In this document: positions 8,112 through 16,101 of the stretch, one piece after another | Numbering within the stretch: position 1 is the stretch's first letter | How the letters are laid out: each line of letters opens with the position of its first letter | From: DASZQL01 sp964391865 | GTDB taxonomy: Bacteria > Planctomycetota > Phycisphaerae > Phycisphaerales > UBA1924 | Reading direction: 5' to 3' | Length of the DNA stretch: 64,000 nt | NCBI GenBank assembly: GCA_964391865.1 | Contig: CAYMNQ010000001.1 | Coordinates: forward strand, 1-64,000 | Translations under genes and position numbers: made by a program | Notes under the pieces: model-generated | Database searches by the model: none | Seen by the model: the letters and a program-made list of their open reading frames with translations, nothing else | What the model was told of the DNA's origin: nothing

Positions 8112-10142
8112 TCATTGCTTCTCGAACTGCACGCCCTCGCGGCGAGACTTGTCGCTGGCGGCTTCGATCGCGGCGCGCGTGGCGCGGTACTCCGCCATCC
8201 CCGCCGGCTCGGGGAAGAGCGAGGCGAGGTACTCCGGGGTGAGGTTTGGGTTGCGCTGCGTCAACTGGCCGATGAGGTCGTCGTACACCAATTGGCGGAG
8301 ATCCGGCTGCAGGCGCGCGAAGAGTTCGGCGGACTGGCCCGGCCCGAGGTTGTACCCGCCGCCCGGCGCGCCAACGCTGCCGCCCGTGAGCAGGCGGACG
8401 AGCACTTTGCGGACGGCGATGTCGAATGTCTCGCCGACGTAGGCGGCCATGCGCTTGTACTCGGGATCGGCGAGCGTCACCGTGTTCTGCTCGCTGAGGA
8501 AGGCTGTGTGCGCGGCTTTGGCGTACTCCATCTCTTTCTTGAAGACTTCGGGCTTGCGGAGCATCACGCCGCGGGTGAAGGCTTCGATGAGCGCGCCCTC
8601 GATCTCCGTGACGGCGACGTACGGGATCGTGATGCGTTCCTTCATCTCCTCTTCGACGAACTCCTTCAGCGGGAGCTGGTAGCGGTAGAGACGGCCGGGG
8701 TCGTTGGTGGTGATCTCGCTGAAATTGCGGAGTTTGCTGTGATACTTCTCCGCCATTGCGTAGTCGCCGCGGTTGTAGCAGGCGCGGACGACATCGCGGA
8801 GGAAGTTCTCGTAGCCGATGCTGTAGAGGCGGAACGGTCGCTGGGGGTCGTCGGCGACACCGGCGCGCTTGCGGACTTCGTTGAGGACATTTTCGTAGCC
8901 ATCAACGAAGTTCCAGTCGGTGAGGGCGAAGTACTCGTTGGTGATGAGGTCGTACTCGAGCTGGCCGAAGCGCCAGAGTTCCTGCATCGCGTGGGTGACG
9001 ACGCGGTCGGTGTTGAGGGTGTCGAACTCGGTAACGTTCTGGCGCTGGAGGCCCTCTTCGACGCCGATGGACGCCCAGTAGAGCGCGTGGGTGGCGGGGT
9101 GGCGCCAGTCGAGCGGGCCGAAGCGCTCGGTATAGCGGAGCATGACCACCGGCTGCATGCGGTACGTCTCAACGAGGAGCTTGCGCCGGATGTACGGGAG
9201 CAGGAGTTCCCAGGCGCGGGCGTACTTCGCGTCATCGAGCAGCGGCTCGAGTTGATCGTTCGTCGTCGCCCCGCCGATCGGCGCACCGAAGCGCTTTGCG
9301 TTTTCGGAGGTCTTGACGGCGCGGTAGAACTCGACGGTGCGGAGCAAGTCGAAGTTGAGTTCGACGCGGGCCTCGGTGCGGAGGCGCTCGGCGAGTTCGG
9401 CGACGAGTGTGATCGGCCGGCCGTCGGGACCCGCCCCAAGAGACTCTTCGCCGGCGGCGGCGCGTCCTTCGAGTTCGCGGCGGACGAGTTCGTCGAACGT
9501 GTCCGGCGCGTCGACGATCGTTCGGATCCAGTCGGCGTAGACCTTGGTGTTCTGCTCGGCGGTGCCTTCGCGAAGCGGCGGTTGGCCCATCACGATCGTC
9601 CACTCGCGCGCCAGCTCACGCTTGTAGTAATGGTTTGCGTCGTCGGACCAGCCCTGGATCTTGTGGACAAAGATCCACGCGAGCTCCTTGTGCAGCAGCA
9701 CGTCGTTGGGGTTGCGCGGGATGGCCTGATCGCGGAGCAGCTTGATGCCCGCTTGGACCCATTCCCATCGCTCCGCCGCCGTGTTGGTGGCGACGGAGAT
9801 GTTGTACGACATGTTCCAGGCGTGGAAGGCCCAGACGCGCGGGAAGCGCGGCTGGAGGCGGGTGACGGCGGAGGAGAGCTCGATCGCTTCGTAGAACTTG
9901 CCGTCTTCCTTGAGTTTGTTGGCGCGGATCCACAGATAGTTGACGAACAGCCCGCGGAAAGCGCCCATCGCGATGCCGAGCGCGACCTCGGGCGGGTCGC
10001 CTTCCTGCGCTTCGTCGGTGTAGTTGAGCTGCGCGCGGCCCGCTTCGGCGGTGATCGCCGGCGCGAGCACGCCAGAGCCGACGAGCGCGAGCAGCGCGAC
10101 CAGCAGGGCGAGGATCTGGATATTACGGTCGCGGGGGGTCAT
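8112..10142 (-). CDS. large membrane-anchored TPR-like protein of the SPFH/ABC operon
   Basis: 676 residues. One N-terminal transmembrane segment (about residues 8-30, IQILALLVALLALVGSGVLA) anchors a long extracytoplasmic helical domain. Residues 50-150 (VNYLWIRANKLKEDGKFYEA..., ...RVWAFHAWNMSYNI...) have tetratricopeptide-like spacing. No catalytic motif is seen. It is the last gene of the operon that includes the ABC permease and ATPase, 66 nt after the permease; the spacer is made of heptamer repeats that abut the ATG. Its job is probably as a periplasmic partner of the transporter (inference). Confidence 0.7.
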   Translation of the reverse strand: MTPRDRNIQILALLVALLALVGSGVLAPAITAEAGRAQLNYTDEAQEGDPPEVALGIAMGAFRGLFVNYLWIRANKLKEDGKFYEAIELSSAVTRLQPRFPRVWAFHAWNMSYNISVATNTAAERWEWVQAGIKLLRDQAIPRNPNDVLLHKELAWIFVHKIQGWSDDANHYYKRELAREWTIVMGQPPLREGTAEQNTKVYADWIRTIVDAPDTFDELVRRELEGRAAAGEESLGAGPDGRPITLVAELAERLRTEARVELNFDLLRTVEFYRAVKTSENAKRFGAPIGGATTNDQLEPLLDDAKYARAWELLLPYIRRKLLVETYRMQPVVMLRYTERFGPLDWRHPATHALYWASIGVEEGLQRQNVTEFDTLNTDRVVTHAMQELWRFGQLEYDLITNEYFALTDWNFVDGYENVLNEVRKRAGVADDPQRPFRLYSIGYENFLRDVVRACYNRGDYAMAEKYHSKLRNFSEITTNDPGRLYRYQLPLKEFVEEEMKERITIPYVAVTEIEGALIEAFTRGVMLRKPEVFKKEMEYAKAAHTAFLSEQNTVTLADPEYKRMAAYVGETFDIAVRKVLVRLLTGGSVGAPGGGYNLGPGQSAELFARLQPDLRQLVYDDLIGQLTQRNPNLTPEYLASLFPEPAGMAEYRATRAAIEAASDKSRREGVQFEKQ

Positions 10143-10193
10143 TGAGTCTTGAGTCGTGAGTGATGAGTCTTGAGCCGGAAGCTTGAAGCTTGA
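10143..10193. repeat. heptamer repeats (GAGTCTT- and GCTTGAA-type)
   Basis: The spacer between the permease and the TPR-like gene is made of degenerate 7-nt units: GAGTCTT/GAGTCGT/GAGTGAT/GAGTCTT, then GCTTGAA/GCTTGAA. The last part is framed by GCCGG and CCGGC. On the minus strand the array ends directly at the ATG of the 10142 gene. Confidence 0.65.
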
Positions 10194-10208
10194 AGCCGGC
10201 AGCGAATC

Positions 10209-12284
10209 CTAGTGCCCTGAGTACATCGCGAGTTCGCGTTTTCGGAAGATGGCGAGCGCCAAACCCAGTGCCAGGACCGCCCAGCCGCCGATGATGGCGG
10301 TCGCGGCCGCCAACTGGGACCAACTGATGAGCAGTCCATCGACCAGGCTGGAGGTCGGCTTCAGTTCAGCATAGAGCCGGAAGATGGCGGCGACCGGCGT
10401 GGCGATCAGGCGGATGACCACGTTGGTGATGACCAGATTGCCCTCGGGATCGCGGACGTTGTTGTAGAACTCGAGCGACTCGGTGAGGTAGCCGCCCGAC
10501 TCCGCCATGATGAGAAAGGCGAGCGCAACGAGCGAAGCAACGGGGAAGCTGAGGAATGTGGCGGCGCAGATGGAGACGGCGGCGATGAAGCTCAGCTTCA
10601 CGAGGATCACGGCGAAGACGCGCAGGAAGTTCGACTCGTACCCGCCGACCGAGTAGAGAATCTGAAGCCCGTCGGGCGGGAAGGTGAACGCGCGCGGGTT
10701 CATGGGCGACGTCTGTTCGAGCGGCCCGTTGAACACTTCGAGGTCGAGCGTGCCGTCGTCGTTGATCGCGCCCGTTCCGAGCGTCATCGTCTGGGTGGAC
10801 TTGAGGGCGACCTGCCGCTCGACGGGCGCCCCCTGGATGGCGAAGACGACGCGGTACAGCTCGGAGGGGTTGTTGCTGCCCGAGTCGATTTTAAAGCGGA
10901 GGTTCATTCGCGCGTTGGTCGCCTTGGCGCGCGAGAGACCCTCAAAGAGAAAACCGGCGCGCTCGGCGACGTCGAGCGTGCGGTACTCCAGCTCCCACGA
11001 CTCGATAAGTTCGTTCTCGATCTGGGCGCGGAGCGTCGGGGTGTCCTGCACGCGGGCATCGCGGCTGATGGTGTCGCGGATGATGCGGTCCACGCCGTCC
11101 TGCACGGCGCTGTTCCACAGCTCGCGGATCTCATCGGTGAGCTGTCGGCGGAGGTCGGGCGTATCGCGAACGGAGGTATCTTGCGACATGCGGAACGCGA
11201 TCTCGCGCTCGACGCGCCGGGCGAGGGATTTCTCGGTGAGCCGGATCGGCTCGGGCTGGATGGCGGTTCGGGCCACGAGCACCTGCGTCTCGATGATGCG
11301 CCGGTCGTCCGACATCAGCCGGAGATCGGTGCGCGAGTCGGTGCCGTCCTCGCGGATGTGGTACGCGACCTCGCCGCGGGCCGGCTGGTAGCGGAGATAT
11401 TCGGTGAACATGAAAACGCCGATGCCCGTGACGCCCACCATGACGACGTTCAGGCTCATGACGCCCAGCCACTTGCCGAGGATGTACTGCCACGGCGGCA
11501 CCGGCTTGGTCATCGTCTGCCAGATGATGCGGTCGCGCTGCTCGAACGCGACGCTGGCGGCGGCGAGGAAGAGCGTGAGCAGCGCGAGGACGGCGTAGGG
11601 GAAACCGGTGCCGTATTGCAGCCACTGCTGGATGCGGTAGCGGAGCGGCTGGTCCGCCTGCAGTGTTCCCGGGATAACGGCGAGGAAGAAGATCGCGAGC
11701 ACGATGAAGACGAGACTGACCTTCATGCGCACGGCTTCGTTCAGCACGTTCCGCGCGATCGCGAAGAGTGGCATTGGGCCGGAGAGCGCGAAGCGCGCGA
11801 GCTGCAGCCCCGCGGTGAACGCGAGCGCCAGCGGCACGGCGCCCGCGAGCAGTTGTCCCAGCCCGCGCGTGGAATCGATCAGCATCAGCGGCCAGGCGAA
11901 GCCCCATCCGAAGAGCAGCAAGCCGAGAGCGGTCAGCCCGATGCCGAGCCAGACGAAGGCGCCGGCGAGGAGCGCGATCAGCAGCCACACGAGGGCGACG
12001 GGCAGAAGCCCGTCGCCGACGCGGATCGAATCGATCATCGAGCCGAAGGCGAGCCCGAGCGCGCCGAGCGGTCCCGAAGAGATAATGTCGAGCGCGTGCT
12101 CCGGTCGTGTGCCGCTGGCGAGCGTGGTCGCGGGCGCGGGGGGCTTCTCCTGCGCGAGCACATACAGCGTGACGACCGCGCCGACGGCGAGCAGGGCGAT
12201 GGCGGCGGAGGCGAAGAGCTTGAAGGCGGCACTCTTCTGCAGGCGATCCAGCCGCGCGATGATTTCCCGCGGCGCGGCGCTCAT
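10209..12284 (-). CDS. ABC-2 type transporter permease
   Basis: 691 residues. N-terminal and C-terminal groups of hydrophobic segments surround a large soluble domain (about residues 290-520). It resembles ABC-2/NatB-type permeases of planctomycetes. Hydrophobic segments include AAIALLAVGAVVTLYVLA, VALVWLLIALLAGAFVWLG, LVFIVLAIFFLAVIPG and ILVKLSFIAAVSICAATFLSF-like stretches. It overlaps the ATPase gene by 4 bp (ATGA), so both are made together. The transported substrate is unknown. Confidence 0.8.
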   Translation of the reverse strand: MSAAPREIIARLDRLQKSAAFKLFASAAIALLAVGAVVTLYVLAQEKPPAPATTLASGTRPEHALDIISSGPLGALGLAFGSMIDSIRVGDGLLPVALVWLLIALLAGAFVWLGIGLTALGLLLFGWGFAWPLMLIDSTRGLGQLLAGAVPLALAFTAGLQLARFALSGPMPLFAIARNVLNEAVRMKVSLVFIVLAIFFLAVIPGTLQADQPLRYRIQQWLQYGTGFPYAVLALLTLFLAAASVAFEQRDRIIWQTMTKPVPPWQYILGKWLGVMSLNVVMVGVTGIGVFMFTEYLRYQPARGEVAYHIREDGTDSRTDLRLMSDDRRIIETQVLVARTAIQPEPIRLTEKSLARRVEREIAFRMSQDTSVRDTPDLRRQLTDEIRELWNSAVQDGVDRIIRDTISRDARVQDTPTLRAQIENELIESWELEYRTLDVAERAGFLFEGLSRAKATNARMNLRFKIDSGSNNPSELYRVVFAIQGAPVERQVALKSTQTMTLGTGAINDDGTLDLEVFNGPLEQTSPMNPRAFTFPPDGLQILYSVGGYESNFLRVFAVILVKLSFIAAVSICAATFLSFPVASLVALAFLIMAESGGYLTESLEFYNNVRDPEGNLVITNVVIRLIATPVAAIFRLYAELKPTSSLVDGLLISWSQLAAATAIIGGWAVLALGLALAIFRKRELAMYSGH

Positions 12285-13570
12285 GCCGCACCCCCGCCGC
12301 CGCTGCTGCCGCCCCCCGGCTTGTCGGGCGTGTTGCCAAGGAGCGAGTCGATGACGGAGCGGTCAACCTCGGCGGGCGCGGGACGCGCGGGGCGATCGGC
12401 GTGCGTCGCGGCGTGCGGCGGCGCGGGCTTGGAAGCGGAGAGGAGTTCGTCGATCACAGTCGCATCCGGGCCGCGCGCCGGCGCGGGAGTGACCGGCGCG
12501 GCGGCGGGCATGGGCGCGGGCGGTTCGCTCGAGGCGCGGACGAGGTTCTCAATCAGCGCGTCGCCCGTCTGCTGCTGTCCCAGGAGGAACGCGGCGGTCT
12601 GCCCGCCGTGCTGCGCGCCACTGGTGGCGACCTGCTCGGATCGGGCGCGCTCGACGATGTCGACGAAGAGGTCCTCGAGTTTCTGGCGCGGCTTGGCGAC
12701 TCGGTCGAGCGAGACGCTCCGGCGGTCGAGCACGCGGCGGATCTCGGCGATCGTCTCGTCGTCGAGGGCGTCCGTCTCGATCACGCTCTTGGATTCGGTG
12801 GTGAGAAGCTGATCACAGGTGCCCTGCGCGCGGATTTTCCCGCCGTAGAGAATGACCATGCGGTCGACGCAGTCCTCGACATCGCCCAGCAGGTGGCTGG
12901 AGAGGATGATGGTCTTGCCGCGCTTCCCGAGGGCGAGGATCAGGTCCTTGACCTGGCGGGTGCCGATGGGGTCGAGGCCGGTGGTGGGCTCGTCGAGGAT
13001 GAGGAATTCAGGATCGTTGATGAGCGCCTGCGCGATGCCGATGCGGCGCTGCATGCCTTTCGAGTACTCGCGCACCTGGCGGTGCTGCACGCCGGCGAGC
13101 CCGACCATCTCGAGGAGCTCGTCGATCCGGCGCTCGCGGACCTTGGCGTCGAGGCCGAAGAGCTTGCCGTAGTAGTCGAGCGTTTCGCGCGCGTTGAGGA
13201 AGGGGTAGAGGTACGACTCCTCGGGCAGGTAGCCGATGCGTTTCTTGATCGCGACGTCGGTGGGCGCCTTGCCGAAGACCGCGAGCCGCCCGCGCGTTTT
13301 CTTGAGCAGCCCGAGGATCATCTTGATGGTGGTCGACTTGCCCGAGCCGTTGGGACCGAGCAGGCCGAAGATCTCGCCGCGGCGGACTTCGAAATCGATG
13401 CCGTCAACGGCGCGGGCGCGATCACGGAGCCAGAAGTCCTTGAAGAGGCGCGTCAGCCCCTGCGCGATCACGATGGGCGGCTCGGCGTTCGCCGCGGCGG
13501 GTGTGATTCGGGTTGAAGTGGCGGCTTGGGTCATGGCTCGTTCGAGCGGCTCGCGCGGGTCACTCGTCAT
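12281..13570 (-). CDS. ABC transporter ATPase with long Pro/Ala-rich C-terminal tail
   Basis: Up to 429 residues. The ATPase core has Walker A GLLGPNGSGKST, signature YSKGMQRRIGIAQAL and Walker B FLILDEPTTGLDP, typical of the CcmA/NatA-type partners of ABC-2 permeases. The last ~120 residues are Pro/Ala/Gly-rich and contain three similar short helices (ALIENLV, TVIDELL, SVIDSLL). The ATG at 13570 overlaps the hflK-like stop by 11 bp; an ATG at 13534 is an equally possible start. It overlaps the permease by 4 bp. It likely powers that permease and perhaps the divergent one. Confidence 0.88.
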   Translation of the reverse strand: MTSDPREPLERAMTQAATSTRITPAAANAEPPIVIAQGLTRLFKDFWLRDRARAVDGIDFEVRRGEIFGLLGPNGSGKSTTIKMILGLLKKTRGRLAVFGKAPTDVAIKKRIGYLPEESYLYPFLNARETLDYYGKLFGLDAKVRERRIDELLEMVGLAGVQHRQVREYSKGMQRRIGIAQALINDPEFLILDEPTTGLDPIGTRQVKDLILALGKRGKTIILSSHLLGDVEDCVDRMVILYGGKIRAQGTCDQLLTTESKSVIETDALDDETIAEIRRVLDRRSVSLDRVAKPRQKLEDLFVDIVERARSEQVATSGAQHGGQTAAFLLGQQQTGDALIENLVRASSEPPAPMPAAAPVTPAPARGPDATVIDELLSASKPAPPHAATHADRPARPAPAEVDRSVIDSLLGNTPDKPGGGSSGGGGAA

Positions 13571-15077
13571 TCTCGGCGTCGCGCTTCGCGTCTTCCTGTC
13601 GCTGGACTTCGTCCTGGCTTGCGCGGTTGCGCGAGGCGGTCTCCGCCTGGGCGGCTTCGCGGCGCTGCCAGTTCTGCTCGATATCGCGTGCCTTCTGAGC
13701 GGCTTCCTGATCGCGCGCGATCTGCGGGTCGCGCGAGATTGAGAAGGTGAACGGGCCCGTGCCCTCGGGCACCTGGAAGACCTGAACCGTGTCGCGGCGA
13801 AGGAACGCCCGCATCGCGTCCACCCATTCGGTGGAGAGGAACACCTTCGGGTTCGAGCGGTACTGCTCGCGCTTGGCGCGGAACGTAGCGGCGGCGGCCT
13901 GGGCCCGGGCCACGACGCTCGACCGGTACTCGGTGGCGGCGCTCAGCGAGCGGGCGACATCGCCCGAGATGCGCACATCCGGGTACTTCACGCCGTTGAT
14001 GCTCGCGTTCGATCCGTCGACCTTGCCGTCGAGCACGTCGAAGATGATCGCGAGAGTCTTCTCCGCCTCGGCGGTGCGGCGGAGTTCGATATCGCGCTCG
14101 TACGAATCGATCAGGTCCAGCAGCGGCTTGTAGGCGCTGCCCGCCATCTCGTTCAGCGTGCGGGTGCGCTCCTGCTCCGCCCGCTGGCGCTCCGTCTCGG
14201 CGGCGGTGACGACGCTCTGCACCTTGGCAAAGTCGCCGCGCACGCGCAGCGGCGGGGTCGCGTCGCTGATGACCACCTGATCGATCACCAGGCCGCTCTT
14301 CAGCCGGTCGAGCGATTCCTGCGCCAAGCGCCGGATGCGCGACTCCATGCCCGACTCGCGGGCCGGGGCGGCGGGGGCGTCGCCCGCGCCGGATTCGCTG
14401 CTGCGCTTGAGCAGTTCCTCGATCGTGACGCCCGCGATGGTCTGGACCGTCGCCTGCTCGACCACGCCGCGGACGATCGCGTCCTCGGCGTCGGTGTTGA
14501 TGTTGGTCAGGAAGTCTGATGGGTTGTCGCGCCGGTAGACGATCGCGAGTCGCGCGTGGGCGATGTTGCCATCGGCGGTGAGGAGCGAGTTGTCCTTGCC
14601 CGGCACGAGCGAGTTGGAGCCCATGCCCAGCTTGTCGAGCGGCTTGCCGCGGTTGCTGGGGTCGACGTAGAACCAGAACGATTCGGCGAGTTCGAGCCGG
14701 CGCTGACCCGTCTGAATCTTCACGATCTCGCCGAGCGGGTAGGGCAAGCTGAAGCTGAAGCCGGGTTCGAGGTTGGCCTTGTCGATTCTGCCGAGCGTGA
14801 CGCGGACGCCCGACTCGCCCTCGGTGATCTGCTGGAAGCCGCTGAGCAGGAAGAGCGCGCCGATCGCGACCATCACCACCTGCAGCAGGCGGTAGGTGAT
14901 CCGGAGCGCGTCGGCGAGCGATTGGTTCGCCGCTTCCATGGAGGCGGCGCGCATCTCGCGGAGTTCCTCCCCGCGGAGGGTGAGCGAGGCTGCGCGGCGG
15001 GGCGCCTCGACGGGCATCTGCTCCGTCGGCGCGGGCTCGAAGCCCGCGGAGTTTGGATCACCAGGGAGCTGGCTCAT
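13560..15077 (-). CDS. HflK-like SPFH (prohibitin/band 7) membrane protein
   Basis: 505 residues. A single transmembrane segment near residues 70-90 (VVMVAIGALFLLSG) is followed by an SPFH domain (EGESGVRVTLGRI, LEPGFSFSLPYPLGEI) and then a long charged coiled coil rich in Glu, Arg and Ala. This is the HflK layout. HflK and HflC form a large ring that surrounds the FtsH protease in E. coli. Here they sit in an operon with an ABC transporter and not with ftsH. The start overlaps the hflC-like stop as ATGA. Confidence 0.85.
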   Translation of the reverse strand: MSQLPGDPNSAGFEPAPTEQMPVEAPRRAASLTLRGEELREMRAASMEAANQSLADALRITYRLLQVVMVAIGALFLLSGFQQITEGESGVRVTLGRIDKANLEPGFSFSLPYPLGEIVKIQTGQRRLELAESFWFYVDPSNRGKPLDKLGMGSNSLVPGKDNSLLTADGNIAHARLAIVYRRDNPSDFLTNINTDAEDAIVRGVVEQATVQTIAGVTIEELLKRSSESGAGDAPAAPARESGMESRIRRLAQESLDRLKSGLVIDQVVISDATPPLRVRGDFAKVQSVVTAAETERQRAEQERTRTLNEMAGSAYKPLLDLIDSYERDIELRRTAEAEKTLAIIFDVLDGKVDGSNASINGVKYPDVRISGDVARSLSAATEYRSSVVARAQAAAATFRAKREQYRSNPKVFLSTEWVDAMRAFLRRDTVQVFQVPEGTGPFTFSISRDPQIARDQEAAQKARDIEQNWQRREAAQAETASRNRASQDEVQRQEDAKRDAENDE

Positions 15078-16087
15078 GGGGCCTTCTTCTCCGCGGGGGC
15101 CGCGCTGGCCGGGGCCGGCACCGGCGCGTCGAGCAACTCGGGCACGCGGCCCTCCTGCACGGCGCGCATGGTCTCAGCGCTCAGGATCAGCAGGCCCGGC
15201 ATGCTGGTGGGCAGGACGACGGTGGAGTTGCGCCCGAAGCCCTCGCGCAGCAGTTCGATGTTCTTCAGGAAGACGGCGAGCTTGGGGTCCTCGTTCAGCG
15301 CCCTCAGATGTTCGGCGGCTTCGAGGTCGCCGCGGTCTCGGATCGAGGCGGCGTGCAGTTCGGCGAAGGCGCGGATGCGCCGGGCGGCGTTCTCGGCCTC
15401 GCTGCGGATCTTCGCCGCCGCCGCCTGACCCTCGCCCTCCGCCTCGGCGGCGATGCGGTTGCGCGTCTCGGTCATGCGGTTGAAGACTTCGGCGGTCGTC
15501 TGCTCGGGCAGCACCACGCGGTTGATGCCGACGAGCTCGACGGTGATGCCCGACTGGTCGAGGTTCCCTCCGTCATCGCGCGAGGCGCGGAGCCGGGCGA
15601 GGATGTCCTTCTCGAGCGAGGCGAGCTTCGACTCGCCCTGCTGCTGCGCGAAGAGCTCGCCCAGCCGGTAGCGGCTGACCTCGGACATGGCGCTGCGGAG
15701 CGAGGAGCGGAGCGTGTCCTCCGCCTTGCGGTAATGATCCTTCGCGTCGGCGCTGGCGCCGCTGCGGTGGATCTTGTAGAAGCGGAGCGGGTCGCTGACC
15801 TTCCACGCGAGGAATGACTCGACGACGATCTGCCGGTCGTCGGCGGTCTGCTGCGTCTCGCTGCGCGTCTGCAGCACGCGCGCGCGGCTGTCGTAGAGCG
15901 TGACGCTCTGGAACGGGACGGGCCACTTGAACTTCAGCCCCGGATCGCGGACGACGGAATTCTCATCCGCCTGCCCGAAGGTGCTGAGCACCGCGGTCTC
16001 GGTGAAGCGAACGGTATATGTCATCATGTACAGCAGGAAAGAGCCGACGATGACAAGGGCAATCACGATGAAGAACAGGCGGCGCAC
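15074..16087 (-). CDS. HflC-like SPFH membrane protein
   Basis: 337 residues with an N-terminal transmembrane helix (FIVIALVIVGSFLLYM) and an SPFH domain (VRFTETAVLSTFGQ, RDPGLKFKWPVPFQSV, DDRQIVVESFLAWKV), then a coiled-coil region (EAEGEGQAAAAKIRSEAENAARR). This matches HflC well. It lies between a third SPFH gene (15 nt upstream) and the HflK-like gene, which it overlaps by 4 bp. It probably forms a hetero-oligomer with the HflK-like protein. Confidence 0.87.
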   Translation of the reverse strand: MRRLFFIVIALVIVGSFLLYMMTYTVRFTETAVLSTFGQADENSVVRDPGLKFKWPVPFQSVTLYDSRARVLQTRSETQQTADDRQIVVESFLAWKVSDPLRFYKIHRSGASADAKDHYRKAEDTLRSSLRSAMSEVSRYRLGELFAQQQGESKLASLEKDILARLRASRDDGGNLDQSGITVELVGINRVVLPEQTTAEVFNRMTETRNRIAAEAEGEGQAAAAKIRSEAENAARRIRAFAELHAASIRDRGDLEAAEHLRALNEDPKLAVFLKNIELLREGFGRNSTVVLPTSMPGLLILSAETMRAVQEGRVPELLDAPVPAPASAAPAEKKAP

Positions 16088-16101
16088 GGGCTGGAGTCTC
16101 C

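Noticed and set aside
7929..10145. 738-codon plus-strand frame opposite the TPR-like gene
   Set aside because: The minus-strand protein has a membrane helix and plausible domain structure and fits the operon; the plus frame has no recognisable features.
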